Below, one piece after another: positions 1 to 11,390 of a DNA stretch of 64,000 bases. Made by a program: the position numbers and the translations under genes. Origin of the DNA: Bos javanicus. Its lineage: Eukaryota; Chordata; Mammalia; Artiodactyla; Bovidae. Each line of letters begins with the position of its first letter. Position 1 is the first letter of the stretch. The notes below the pieces were generated by a model. It was given only the letters and a program-made list of their open reading frames with translations, did not search any database and had not been told where the DNA came from. The stretch spans positions 77,869,987 through 77,933,986 of the forward strand of contig NC_083873.1 in assembly GCF_032452875.1 (NCBI RefSeq). Reading direction: 5' to 3'.

Positions 1-1375
1 ATTAAAAATTTTAGAAATGTCTTGAACTTAGTACAGTCACATATTTTAAAAGATATATTTGTTTTCTCATTATTCATATGTATTTCTTTAGGTAATATGA
101 GTTGAATCTCTGTGATATTACTAATTAGAAAAACAAGCACACAAAAGTGATAATTACATGTCATAGTATAGAAGGCATCAAATTTTATATTATGAAGCAA
201 AATAAAGCCTTAAATGATGCTGTCTTGATTTGAATTCTGTATAAATTCCTTTATAGTTTACAGCCATTGGCAAGTTTGAGCCTTTCTCTCTTCTTTAAAA
301 TGGGTACAATAATGAAGCATACATACCATCAAATGAGCAGAGGAATGTAATCATGAATGTAATGATGATGGTTTTTAAGGAAAACTCAATAAAGTACAAG
401 GAGATAAATAAGGTAGCTGTTATAGAGAATACAGAGGGTAGTTTTAAGATGGAAAGATATGCATATGGATATGCTGATAGGAAAGAACCAGTTTTAAAAG
501 TGGTTAGAAATAGAGGAAAGGGAATATGTGCTATAATCATGATCCAAGGAACATAGGGGAATGAGATCCAGAATAGTGGGATGATAATTCCACTTCATTC
601 GATTTCATGAGACACTTTTGTACTGAGATACCATAAACCAGCCAGGGGAATTCTTTTCTACTCAGAATGGATAAAATAGTTAATAGGTATGATGTACATA
701 TGTGGTAGAACCAGAGTGGAACAGTAAATTGAGGAATTTCTGTCTATTCTCCTCTACAAAGTAAGAAAAATGGTCATCTACAGGTTATGAGGACATGTGG
801 GATAGAGAAAATTAAAAAAAAAGTCTCAAGAAAATATTTCTTAGAACTTTATAGAATTTGAAGAACATTTTATTTCATTCAAAATATATTAACTATTTAA
901 TAGGTGCTTGTAAAAAAATCACCAGGGCATAATTAAAAAGAAAAAAAGAGAATTTAAGAAAAAGCAAAATACAAAATCTGGCATCCTTTTTGTTTTTAGT
1001 AAAAATAAGGATCTGTATAATATAAATTTTTAAGTGGTATGGATGATATGAGGGTATTTATTTTAAAGGCATAGCATGATTTATTTGGAAAATCTTTTTT
1101 AGTATGGACAGAGGGCATAAAAATGTATGTTTTCTTATTATGTTTTGTTTTGTAAAGTAATGAATAAGGTCCACCACCTTACACAGTTTGCTGAGAAAAT
1201 AAGCTCACCATGTAAGACCTTTTGCCAGACAGTGTCTTTCTAAAACTATTCATTCATTTATTAAATATGTGTTATTTTTATTATATATGTTCTTTCACAG
1301 AGAAGAAATATCTTCTTTATCCAAAATTTGTTGCTTCTTCCCATATTCACTACCACCACTTCCTTTTATGCCACA
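1..1375. other. ADGRL3 intron, no recognised element
   Basis: AT-rich intronic DNA with short A and T runs. No exon with plausible splice sites, no SINE or LINE that I recognise, and no coding-like frame. Confidence 0.6.
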
Positions 1376-1745
1376 GTGAACTTCTGCAAAGCTGCTTCAG
1401 TGGTCTTCTGACATTTTCCCCCACACTGATTCTTGCCCCTGCCTCCATTAGCTAGAACGATCTCTTGAAAAGTTTAAATCTGATCATGCACCTCTCTTGG
1501 GTAAAACTCATCGGTGGTTTCCTGTTACTCTAACACCGAAGTCCAAATTTCCTACCATGGCCCACTAAGCCTTCCTAATCTAGTTGCCCCTTTCTTTCTA
1601 CAGCTTCATTTTAAGCCATTTTAAGGGCCATTTAAGCCCCTCTGGCCATTCTAGATGCACTCACTTTTCCTTCAGGTCTTATCTGCTATTTCTCTACAGA
1701 CTTTCTTTTCCCTAACACTGCATGACTGATACTACCCTAATTAAT
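1376..1745 (-). mobile_element. Old L2-type LINE 3' fragment
   Basis: The stretch contains diverged blocks that I associate with the reverse complement of L2 3' sequence: a 'ctgatcatgcacctct' block, then 'aagtccaaatttcctacc', 'atggcccactaagccttc' and a later 'ccttcaggtctta' block, in the expected order. It is strongly decayed, with no frame. Assignment is from pattern memory only. Confidence 0.45.
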
Positions 1746-3818
1746 TAATCATCTAAAAACTATTTAGTTATATTTTAATTTTAATTTACTTCATAGTCAT
1801 CATATTAATAACACTTTTTTGTTGTTGTTGTTATGGGGAGAATATTTGCTAACCAGCTGACATGAAGTGTTCCAGCCTACTTGACAGTTAATTCTTATTA
1901 TAAGTGGATAAATTAGTGTTTGAATTATAAAAAATAAGTAAATAAATACATTTTGATGTTAGTATATGGTATTCATTTGGTTTGATAATGACTATATTAA
2001 TGATATACTCTGGGAAAAAATAATAATATATTAAATTGCTATAGTTAACATACTTATGGAGGTAGAGGTACTCCACGTCTCAGATATAACCAAAAAAATA
2101 CTTAAAACTACATTTCTGTTTGCTCTTTTCTTACTTGTCCTTTGTCTTCTTTTCATCAAAATAGGTAATTATATTTGGAGGAAAAAAATAACTCCAGTCA
2201 CTTGAATTTTTGGGTTGAATTTCAGACATAAGGAAAATCTAGCCTAATTTTTAAAAATATATATATATATAAATATAATAAAGCAATTAATGAAATGTTA
2301 TCAGCACAAAAGTAATTTATAGTATCGCTGAAGCATTATGACATGTATAACTTTAATTTTTGAGGAACATTTATAGCACCTGTGACATTTCCCTTAGAAA
2401 TAAAAATTGATCATTTCTATAGTTATCAACTACTTGTATTGTTGAAAAACTATTTAACAGCATCACAATGACTTTGAATAATAAAAATAAATAATAGAAT
2501 TTTTTAGGGCACAGAAAGAAAATTGGTGCCCATATGGAGAGAAAAAGAATCTGCTAAACTTCCCTTTTCTATATCTGTCCCTTTGCCCTTTTCCAGGGAC
2601 AGATATCTTCTGCATCCAGACTTCTTATCTTGACCTAGTCCTGTTTTCCAATTTCTGGTATCTCCCCTTCATTATGGTTTTGCATGAGTGATGGATTGGC
2701 AAACACAATGTCAGATAGTTTAAAGAAACAGTTTTCACTTTCCTTCCTTCCTCCCTGTGCTCTGATTCCTAACGGAAGGTATAATGTTGAAGAGAAATAA
2801 CAACTCATGTTATACACAATTTCAATTTGAATTGGTTATATGATCTCACAAGTTACATCATGGCTCTAAAGTCTTAGGATCTCCTCAGAATTAGGAATAA
2901 TTGATTCTGCTTTATTGAGTTTTGTTATAATTAAAACTATCATATATATAAAGAATACAAAACATAATTTAGTGTTCATATAGTATGGTTTGATTATTTT
3001 TAACCAATCTATGTGGAAATACATTTCTGCCTTTCATTCTTAGTGTTTTTCTTAGTGAAATTTGCTCATTCTCTTATCGAAATCTCATTAGAATTTGACT
3101 GGCTTTGTTTCTCATGTAGAACTGGCCTGATATGATCCTCTTTTTTTTTTTTCCCTTTTAAAGCAAAAGTTATCCTATTATGAAAGAATTAGGCTCCAGG
3201 AGTGAAATGCTCATTTGATTAATAAGTAACAAGTTCTGTAGTTAGTTTTAAATTAGGGGGGAAAAGTAGTGTCTCAGTGAACTTAGACATCTGCCACACA
3301 TAAAGAAATCTAAGAAGGCTTCTGAGTAGCTTCAGGGATGAATAGAAAAATGTTTTACCTTACTGGTATCCATAGTAACTTACTTATTCCTTAACAAGGT
3401 AATTTTTGCTGTGTACTGTATTTCTAGATATTTGTAGAAATAATTAAGTCATTTACCTTTGCTAGTACTACATTAGTACTTCATGGAGTTAAATGTGGTA
3501 GGTTCTTAAAAACTGAAGGTGGAAAAGTAGAATGATATAATCATTAAAAATGTAACAGTATCACAAAAACTTTCAATACTCTGATTTTTCTTCTTTATGT
3601 TAATATATTAAGATGGAATATATATATATTCCCTGCTTTTTAAAGTGGTATCATTTTTATACTGAAGTCAGTGCAGTATCTTAAAAAGAATTTGATCCTT
3701 TATGAAAACTGGAAACCTAGTTCTGAATTATATGTAATAAATATATTTGCCCACTTCAATGACTTCTGGATGAGTTATGAGGAAAATATAGTACTTTCTC
3801 ATTCTTCTTAAAATATTA
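1746..3818. other. Intron, no recognised element; A/T-rich tracts
   Basis: AT-rich intron with a GTT triplet run near 1820, a short (TA)n near 2259-2272 and a T-run near 3141. The last nine bases (3810-3818, aaaatatta) are the left TSD of the following BovB. No exon or SINE recognised. Confidence 0.6.
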
Positions 3819-4500
3819 ACTTGTTGTTCAGTCACTAATTCGTGTCTGACTCTTTGCGACCCCATGGACTGCAGCATGCCAGGCTTGCCTGTCCTTAACA
3901 GAAGTTTGAGTTTGCTCAAACTTATGTCCATTGAGTCAATGATGCTATCTAAACATCTCATCCCTTGCTGCCCTCTTTGCCTTTTGCCTTCAACCTTTCC
4001 CAGCATCAGAGTCTTTTCCAGTGAGTCAGCTGTTTACATCAGTTGGCCAAAGTATTGGAGCTTCAGCATCAGTCCTTCCAGGGAATACTCAGGGTTGATT
4101 TCCAGGTTCCTATGCAGTATTGTTCTTTACAATATTGGGTTTTGCTTTCATCACCAGACACATCCGCAACTGAACATCATTTCTGCTTAGGCCAGCAACT
4201 TCATTCTTTCTGGAACTATTAGTAATTGCCCTCTGCTCTTCACCAGTAGCATATTGGGCACCTTCCATCCTGGGGGCTCATCTTCCAGTGTCATAACTTT
4301 TTGCCTATTCATACTGTCCATGGGGTTCTCTTGGCAAGAATACTGGAATGATTTGCCATTCTCTCCTCCAGTGGACCATGTTTTGTCAGAACTCTTCACT
4401 GTCACCTGTCCGTCTTGAGTGGCCCTGCACAGCATAACTCATAGCTTCATTGAGTTACTCAAGCCCTCTCACCATGGCAAAGTTGTGAGCCATAAAGGGA
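3819..4500 (-). mobile_element. BovB LINE, internally deleted
   Basis: The left part (to about 4105) is the antisense BovB 3' end, including the tail-region block 'gactctttgcgaccccat'. At about 4105 the sequence jumps to the antisense start of the endonuclease region and the 5' region ('aggttcctatgcagtattg' onward). Against the best copy in this window (41183-44541) roughly 2.5 kb of endonuclease and reverse-transcriptase sequence is missing. The ends are flanked by a perfect 9-bp repeat, aaaatatta, at 3810-3818 and 4501-4509, so this is one insertion rather than two. No working ORF remains. Confidence 0.9.
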
Positions 4501-4509
4501 AAAATATTA

Positions 4510-6083
4510 GCTGTGAATTAAAAGGTTGAAATATTGTTTTGGACTTTTATAAAGGAAGCTCAGTATAGTTTATATAGTCCATGAAGACTTGAAAAAAAAA
4601 AAAACAAAAAAAACTTGTGTCTCTATTCAGCTAATTTTATTCATTGTTTACCTTCCACCACCCAAACTACTACATTTAAATGAACATGCCATAGATTTCT
4701 AATTATTTTAAGCATTTAAAGATGTGTTTAGAAACTGTCACCTCTTGTAAAAAAAATTCCTCGGCCAACACACTTTACTGAGATGTGTTTTTCCAAAACT
4801 TTTTAATCAAATATAATTGTCAATACCCACACACACTGTGAACACTTTAGTCCTTAAAAGGGAACTAGTAGTTGATTTACTTTATTCACTGTAATAAAAT
4901 AATTTTTAAGAATATTCTGAAAAGAATATCATTCAGTATCTCATTTTCCCCACCTTCCCTCCATTTCCTTGGTCTGTGGTTAAACATCACTGAAAATGTT
5001 CCACAAAGTTATCTTAAATGATCGAGGTATATTTGAAGAATAATACAATCTAAACAGCACTGTTTGGAGTTCTGTATATTTTTATGACACCACTAGATTT
5101 ACTTCAAATAAGTTAAGATTTTCCTCAGGTTTTAGTTAGTCCTTTACTGATTAACTTAATTTCAACTGCAAACATTTAACAATCACTTCTATGGAAAATT
5201 AACTTTAGCCACCAGTTCACAAAGCTGTGCATTCAGCCAGTCTTGTTGCCAATCTCACTGTATCATGCATTTTAGGCTGTAGTTTTAAGTTTTGTGAAAT
5301 ATTAAAAGTGTTAGTCTCTTTTTTCAGGCTTTCTCTTTAAAATGCATTCCGATCCCCATGAGATCTTTCTAGAACCAGGTGTTTTTTACATCACTGTGTT
5401 TGGCATACTTCATTTTCTGGGAGCTGACACTGAGAGAAAAAAAAAAAAACAGTTTGAAGGATGACTGTCACGGGCTCACTGGAAAACTGTTAGGCATTTT
5501 ACCTTGAGATCAAATAATTCTTTCACTTTTTCCCAAAATGATCAGGTTATATCAGGATTAGGATAATCAATTACAGCCTAAGGATGAGAAAGCCTAAAAG
5601 ACTACCTAAGGGGGGGAAAAATTATTCTTTATGAGAAAAACGTAAAAGCTGGTAACTCCTGTGTTCTTTATATGTTGGCTAAACTCAGATTTCCTTTGTA
5701 TCCTATATGAAATGTGCAGTCAGACTTTGGGAAAGCTTGGTAATCAGAATTGTTTTATGAAACCAACATTTCTGTAGTAATTATACACACAGCAACAGAA
5801 TTAATCTAAAATAAGCAGTTATAACAAGGCTGTAGTTTTTCCCCCAAAATAATTAGGAGACAATATTCACTTAAACTTTCATTAGGTTGGAAGAAATACA
5901 AAAAAATTATAAATAAATAATATTTATATTCCATATTATTCATATATTTTATTTGTTTAATGTATAAACACATTTTATTTTTGTCTTTTACTCATTAATT
6001 TATTTAATAAATGAAAAGTCATAAAATTTTGGATACGTATTGAAGATATAACTTACTGAATTGATAATTTATTTACACAGACT
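4510..6083. other. Intron, no recognised element
   Basis: AT-rich intron with an A-run near 4592, a G-run at 5610-5615 and an A-run near 5437. No repeat family or exon recognised. Confidence 0.55.
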
Positions 6084-6095
6084 ATAAGAGAAAGG

Positions 6096-7447
6096 TTCTT
6101 ATGCAATATTGCTCTGTACAGCATCGGACCTTGCTTCTATCACTAGTCACATCCACAGCTGGGTATTCTTTTTGCTTTGGCTCCATCCCTTCATTCTTTC
6201 TCGAGTTATATCTCCACTGATCTCCAGTAGCATATTGGGCACCTACTGACCTGGGGAGTTCCTCTTTCAGTATCCTATCATTTTGCCTTTTCATACTGTT
6301 CATGGGGTTCTCAAGGCAAGAATACTGAAGTGGTTTGCCATTCCCTTCTCCAGTGGACCACATTCTGTCAGATCTCTCCATCATGACCCGCCCATCTTGG
6401 GTTGCCCCACAGGCATGGCTTAGTTTCATTGAGTTAGACAAGGCTGTGGTCCTAGTGTGATTAGATTGACTAGTTTTCTGTGAGTATGGTTTCGGTGTGT
6501 CTGCCCTCTGAAGCCCTCTTGCAACACCTACCGTCTTACTTGGGTTTCTCTTACCTAGGGCGTGGGGTATCTCTTCACAGCTGCTCCAGAAAAGCGCAGC
6601 CATTGCTCCTGACCTTGGACGAGGGATATCTCCTCACCACCGCCCTTCCTGACCTTCAACTTGGGATAGCTCCTCTAGGCCCTCCTGCGCCCGTGCAGCC
6701 AGGGCTCCTTGGACATGGGGTTGGTCCTCCCAGCCACTGCCCCTGGCCTCTGGCGTTGGGTAGCTCCTCCCGCCCGCTGCCGGTGGCCTCGGGCTCCCAT
6801 CACTTCATGGGAAATAGATGGGGAAACAGTGGAAACAGTGTCAGACTTTATTTTTCTGGGCTCCAAAATCACTGCAGGTGGTGACTGCAGCCATGAAATT
6901 AAAAGACGCTTACTCCTTGGAAGGAAAGTTATGACCAACCTAGATAGCGTATTGAAAAGCAGAGACATTACTTTGCCAACCAAGTTATTCTAGTCAAGGC
7001 TATGGTTTTTCCTGTGGTCATGTATGGATGTGAGAGTTGGACTGTGAAGAAGGCTGAGCACCGAAGAATTGATGCTTTTGAACTGTGGTATTGGAGAAGA
7101 CGCTTGAGAGTCCCTTGGACTGCAAGCAGATCCAACCAGTTCATTCTGAAGGAGATCAGCCCTGGGATTTCTTTGGAAGGAATGATGCTAAAGCTGAAAC
7201 TCCAGTACTTTGGCCACCTCTTGCGAAGGGTTGACTCATTGGAAAAGACTCTGATGCTGGGAGGGATTGGGGGCAAGAGGAGAAGGGGACGACAGAGGAT
7301 GAGATGGCTGGATGGCATCACTGACTCAATGGACATGAGTCTGAGTGAACTCCGGGAGTTGGTGATGGACAGGGAGGCCTGGCGTGCTGAGATTCATGGG
7401 GTCGCGAAAAGTCGGACACGACTGAGCGACTGATCTGATATGATCTG
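6096..7447 (+). mobile_element. BovB LINE with 5' inversion (twin priming), 12-bp TSD
   Basis: From 6096 to about 6793 the BovB 5' end and start of the endonuclease region lie in antisense. From about 6794 to 7447 the BovB 3' end lies in sense. The sense part encodes the C-terminal region of the ORF (ITSWEIDGE onward, through LKLQYFGHL to GVAKSRTRLSD) and ends in a (tgatctga)-type tail. A perfect 12-bp TSD, ataagagaaagg, lies at 6084-6095 and 7448-7459 and brackets the whole composite. The middle of the element, with most of the endonuclease and all reverse-transcriptase motifs, is absent. The arrangement (antisense 5' piece abutting sense 3' piece) is the expected twin-priming product. It is the main BovB copy in sense with ADGRL3. 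The GC-rich 6540-6793 part is BovB 5' UTR. Confidence 0.93.
6540..6793 (-). repeat. GC-rich degenerate tandem units in BovB 5' UTR
   Basis: A short theme of the form ct-ctt-gg-c-tggg-tagctcctc recurs in antisense BovB 5' sequence, with anchors near 6564, 6622, 6662, 6716 and 6758, spaced about 40-58 bp. It is the most GC-rich stretch in the surrounding AT-rich intron. It may represent internal promoter monomers of the LINE (inference). Confidence 0.5.
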
Positions 7448-7459
7448 ATAAGAGAAAGG

Positions 7460-8204
7460 AGTAGAGTGTGATTCCAAGATTTTTGGCATTGGGTATTGAG
7501 ATATGACTGTAGAAAAAAGACACACTGGGGGCAGGTTAGCAGATTTGGGAGGGGAGTTGAACAACATAAGTTTGAAAGATTTACTAAATATTGCAGTGTA
7601 GATGATGCATAAGAAGTTGGAATAATGAAGAGAGCTGAAGATTTAAATTTGAAATCATTGGTATATAGATTTGATTTGATTTTTGCATTTAGTGTTTTTT
7701 AGGTATTAAATATTGATTTTGTTTTATATATCTTTATTCCTTTCTATAGTGGTAAATGATTCTGCTTTTTTTTTCCATTTATGACAATGATATATTTCCT
7801 GTTAAACCATTAAGCAAAGTGAGATGATTTTTAAAAAATTAATAATGTAAAGGTGGTATGCAGACATGACAAAAGCTTAAGATAGTGATTTTCCAGTCAG
7901 ATTGGTTTGTGTCACTTGTCATGGTATGTTACTGTTAGGATATCCTTGCTGTGAGTATCTACATCATAATGCTTCTAATGAGTAATAAAAACTGAAATCC
8001 AGAAGTAGGTGTCTTTGTAGCTGGTTTAATAGCTCAGTGATGTTAGTAAGTACCTTAGCTCTTTCCATCATTTATCACCCTTAGCATATTGGATATTGTC
8101 ACTCACAGTGTCAACTTGTGGTCCAGGAATGTCTCCTTCAGTTTCCACCATCTCATCTTTAGCAATTGTGTTCAAAAGCAAAAGCAAGGAGAGAAAAGAG
8201 TGTT
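7460..8204. other. Intron; possible old repeat at 7460-7620
   Basis: The purine-rich stretch after the TSD (7460-7620) resembles a common diverged mammalian repeat that I cannot name. The remainder is ordinary intron. Confidence 0.4.
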
Positions 8205-9616
8205 TTCATCAAAAGCCTCTTCTATACAATGTTACAAACCTCTGTCCTTAGTACCTCAGGCACTCAGTCTATCAGATCTAATCCTTTGAATCTGTTTGTT
8301 ACTTCCACTGTTTAATCATAATGGATTTGATTTAGGTCATGACTGAATGGCCTAGTGGTTTTCCCTACTTTCTTCAATTTAAGTCTGAATTTGGCAATAA
8401 GGAGTTCATGATCTGAGCCACAGTCAGCTCACAGTATTGTTTTTGCTGACTATATAGAGCTTCTCCATCTTTGGCTATAAAGAATATAATCATTCTGATT
8501 TTGGAACTGACCGTCTGGTGATGTCCATGTGTAGAGTCATCTCTTGTGTTGTTGGAAGAGGGTGTTTGCTATGACCAGTACATTCTCTTGGCCAAACTAT
8601 TAGCCTTTGCCCTGCTTCATTTTGTATTCCAAAGCCAAACTTGTCTGTTACTCCAGGTATCTCTTGACTTCCTAATTTGCATTCCAGTCCCCTTTGATGA
8701 AAAGGATATCTTTTATTAGTATTAGTTCTTGAAGGTTTTGTAGGACATCATAGAACTGTTCAACTTCAGCTTCTTCAGCATTAGAGGTTGTGGTATAGAC
8801 TTGGATCACTGTGATATTGAATCATTTGTCTTGGAAATGAACAGAGATCATTCTGTCATTTTTGAGATTGCACCCAAATACTTCATTTCAGGATCTTTTG
8901 TTGATTATGAGACCTACTCCATTTCTTCTAAGGGATTCTTGCCCACAGTAGTAGATATAACGGTCATCTAAATTAAATTTGCCCACTCCCGTTCATTTTA
9001 GTTCACTGATTCCTAAAATGTCAGTGTTCACTCTTACCATCTCCTGTTTCAACACTTCTAATTTACCTTTACTCACAGACCTAACATCCCAGGTTCCTAT
9101 GAAATACTGTTTTTTATAGCAGCAGACTTTTCTTCCACCACCAGTCACATCCAAAACTGGACATTGTTTCCCCTTTGGCTCAGCCACTTCATTCTTTCTG
9201 GAGCTATTTTCTCTGCTCTTGTCTAGTAGCATATTGGGCACCTACCAACCTGGGGAGTTCATTGTTCTGTGTCATATCTTTCTGCCTTTTCATACTCTTC
9301 ATGGGTTCTTAAGGCAATAATACTGAAGTGCTTTGCCATTCCCTTCTCCAAGGAACCGTGTTTTATCAGAACTCTCCACCATGCCCTGTCCATCTTGGGT
9401 GGCCCTACACAGCATGGCTCATAGATTCATTGAGTTAGACAAGCCTGTAATCCACGTGATCAGTTTGTTTTGTTTTATGTAAATTGTAGTTTTCATTCTG
9501 TCTGCCCTCTGATGGATAAAGACTAGAAGCTTATGAAAGCTTCCTGATGGGAAGGACTGACTGTGGGAAAATTGGAGTCTTGCTCAGATGGGTGGGGCCA
9601 TGCTCAGTAAATCTTT
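8205..9616 (-). mobile_element. BovB LINE lacking its 3' end (part 1)
   Basis: Antisense BovB begins abruptly at about 8205-8220, at the block equivalent to 43117 in the best copy, just after the endonuclease domain. It runs through the endonuclease region to the 5' region (block 'catattgggcacctaccaac' near 9230) and on to 9616. The RT region and 3' tail are missing from the left end, which is unexpected for target-primed insertion. Frames are broken. It continues after the nested L1 at about 10931-11390. Confidence 0.87.
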
Positions 9617-10930
9617 TTTTTGGTTGTTTTTGTTTTTGTTTTTTTTTTCACATTATATATTTTTTTTAATTTTATTTTATTTTTAAACTTTACAATATTG
9701 TATTAGTTTTGCCAAATATCGAAATGAATCCACCACAGGTATACCCGCGTTCCCCATCCTGAACCCTCCTCCCTCCTCCCTCCCCTACCCTCCCTCTGGG
9801 TTGTCCCAGTGCACCAGCCCCAAGCATCCAGTACCGTGCATCGAACCTGGACTGGCGACTCGTTTTATACATGATATTATACATGTTTCAATGCTATTCT
9901 CCCAAATCTCCCCACCCTCTCCCTCTCCCACAGAGTCCATAAGACTGATCTATACATCGGTGTCTCTTTTGCTGTCTCGTACACAGGGTTATTGTTACCA
10001 TCTTTCTAAATTCCATATATATGCATTAGTATACTGTATTGGTGTTTTTCTTTCTGGCTTACTTCACTCTGTATAATAGGTTCCAGTTTCATCCATCTCA
10101 TTAGAACTGATTCAAATGTATTCTTTTTAATGGCTGAGTAATACTCCATTGTGTATATGTACCACTGCTTTCTTATCCATTCATCTGCTGATGGGCATCT
10201 AGGTTGCTTCCATGTCCTGGCTATTATAAACAGTGCTGCAATGAACATTGGGGTACACGTGTCTCTTTCCCTTCTGGTTTCCTCAGTGTGTATGCCCAGC
10301 AGTGGGATTTCTGGATCATAAGGCAGTTCTATTTCCAGTTTTTTAAGGAATCTCCACACTGTTCTCCATAGTGGCTGTACTAGTTTCTATTCCCACCAAC
10401 AGTGTAAGAGAGTTCCCTTTTCTCCACACCCTCTCCAGCATTTATTGCTTGTAGACTTTTGGATCACAGCCATTCTGACTGGCGTGAAATGGTACCTCAT
10501 AGTGGTTTTGATTTGCATTTCTCTGATAATGAGTGATGTTGAGCATCTTTTCATGTGTTTGTTAGCCATCTGTATGTCTTCTTTGGAGAAATGTCTATTT
10601 AGTTCTTTGGCCCATTTTTTGATTGGGTCATTTATTTTTCTGGAGTTGAGCTGTAGGAGTTGCTTGTATATTTTTGAGATTAGTTGTTTGTCAGTTGCTT
10701 CATTTGCTATTATTTTCTCCCATTCTGAAGGCTGCCTTTTCACCTTGCTAATAGTTTCCTTTGTTGTGCAGAAGTTTTTAAGGTTAATTAGGTCCCATTT
10801 GTTTATTTTTGCTTTTATTTCCAATATTCTGGGAGGTGGGTCATAGAGGATCCTGCTGTGATGTATGTCGGAGAGTGTTTTGCCTATGTTCTCCTCTAGG
10901 AGTTTTATAGTTTCTGGTCTTACGTTTAGA
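9617..10930 (-). mobile_element. Bovine-type L1, 5'-truncated, nested in BovB
   Basis: The element starts with a T-rich tail (antisense poly(A)) and the L1 3' UTR, including 'ttttgccaaatatcgaaatg' and a C/T-rich block. It then reads into antisense ORF2 C-terminus: residues such as WRFLKKLEIELPYDP and PSADEWIRKQWYIYTMEYYS (10006-10359) and NKWDLINLKNFCTTKE (10387-10824). Stop and frame breaks separate the two blocks. Flanking aaatcttt at 9609-9616 and 10931-10938 is a short TSD. The BovB copy at 24181-27690 shows the uninterrupted site (near 27310-27330), supporting the boundaries. The 5' part of the L1 (ORF1, endonuclease, RT core) is absent. Confidence 0.92.
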
Positions 10931-11390
10931 AAATCTTTAATCCTATTTTCTATTGATGGGTGGGGTTGTTTCCCCTACTAGTAATAATGGAGGTAATGAT
11001 GACCTCCTTTTAAAGGACTTATCCCAAAAAAAAAAAAAAAAAAAAAAGGACTTATCCCAGGACTACTGTATTCAGTGCCCCTTACACCATGCAGGCCACT
11101 GTCAACCCACACCTCCACTGGAGACTCCTGGACACTCACAGGCAAGTCTGGCTCAGTCTCATGTGGGGTAACTGCTCCTTTCTCGGTCCTGGTACACACA
11201 AGGTTTTGTTTGTGCCCTCCAAAGTCTGTTTCTCCAGTCCTGTGGAAGTCCTGTAATCAAATCCCACTGTCCTTCAAAGTCAAATTCCCTCGGTTCTCAG
11301 TCCCTTTGCCAGATCCCCAGATTGGGAAATCTTCTGTGGGCCCTAGAACTTTCACCACAGTGCAAGAACTTCTTTGATATAATTGTTCCC
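10931..11390 (-). mobile_element. BovB LINE 5' end (part 2, after nested L1)
   Basis: Continuation of the copy starting near 8205. It matches the outermost 5' part of the old BovB copy at about 27310-27690 in order: 'ctccactggagactcctgg', 'acaaggttttgtttgtgccc', 'gccagatccccag'. It does not match the 5' end of the younger copies (6480-6793, 44340-44541). Interrupted by a poly(A)-only insertion at 11026-11044. Confidence 0.75.
11012..11058. mobile_element. Poly(A)-only insertion with 14-bp TSD
   Basis: A pure A-run is flanked by a perfect direct repeat, aaaggacttatccc, at 11012-11025 and 11045-11058. Nothing but A lies between the copies. This fits LINE-driven target-primed insertion in which only the poly(A) tail was copied (inference), inside the old BovB 5' region. 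Confidence 0.75.

Noticed and set aside
4575..4615. A-rich run flanked by acttg, considered as a third poly(A)-only insertion
   Set aside because: The shared flank is only five bases and the run contains other bases; chance is likely.
6480..6884. Sense frame of 134 codons with Pro/Leu-rich sequence
   Set aside because: It is the reverse of the GC-rich BovB 5' UTR running across the inversion junction; no evidence it is a gene.
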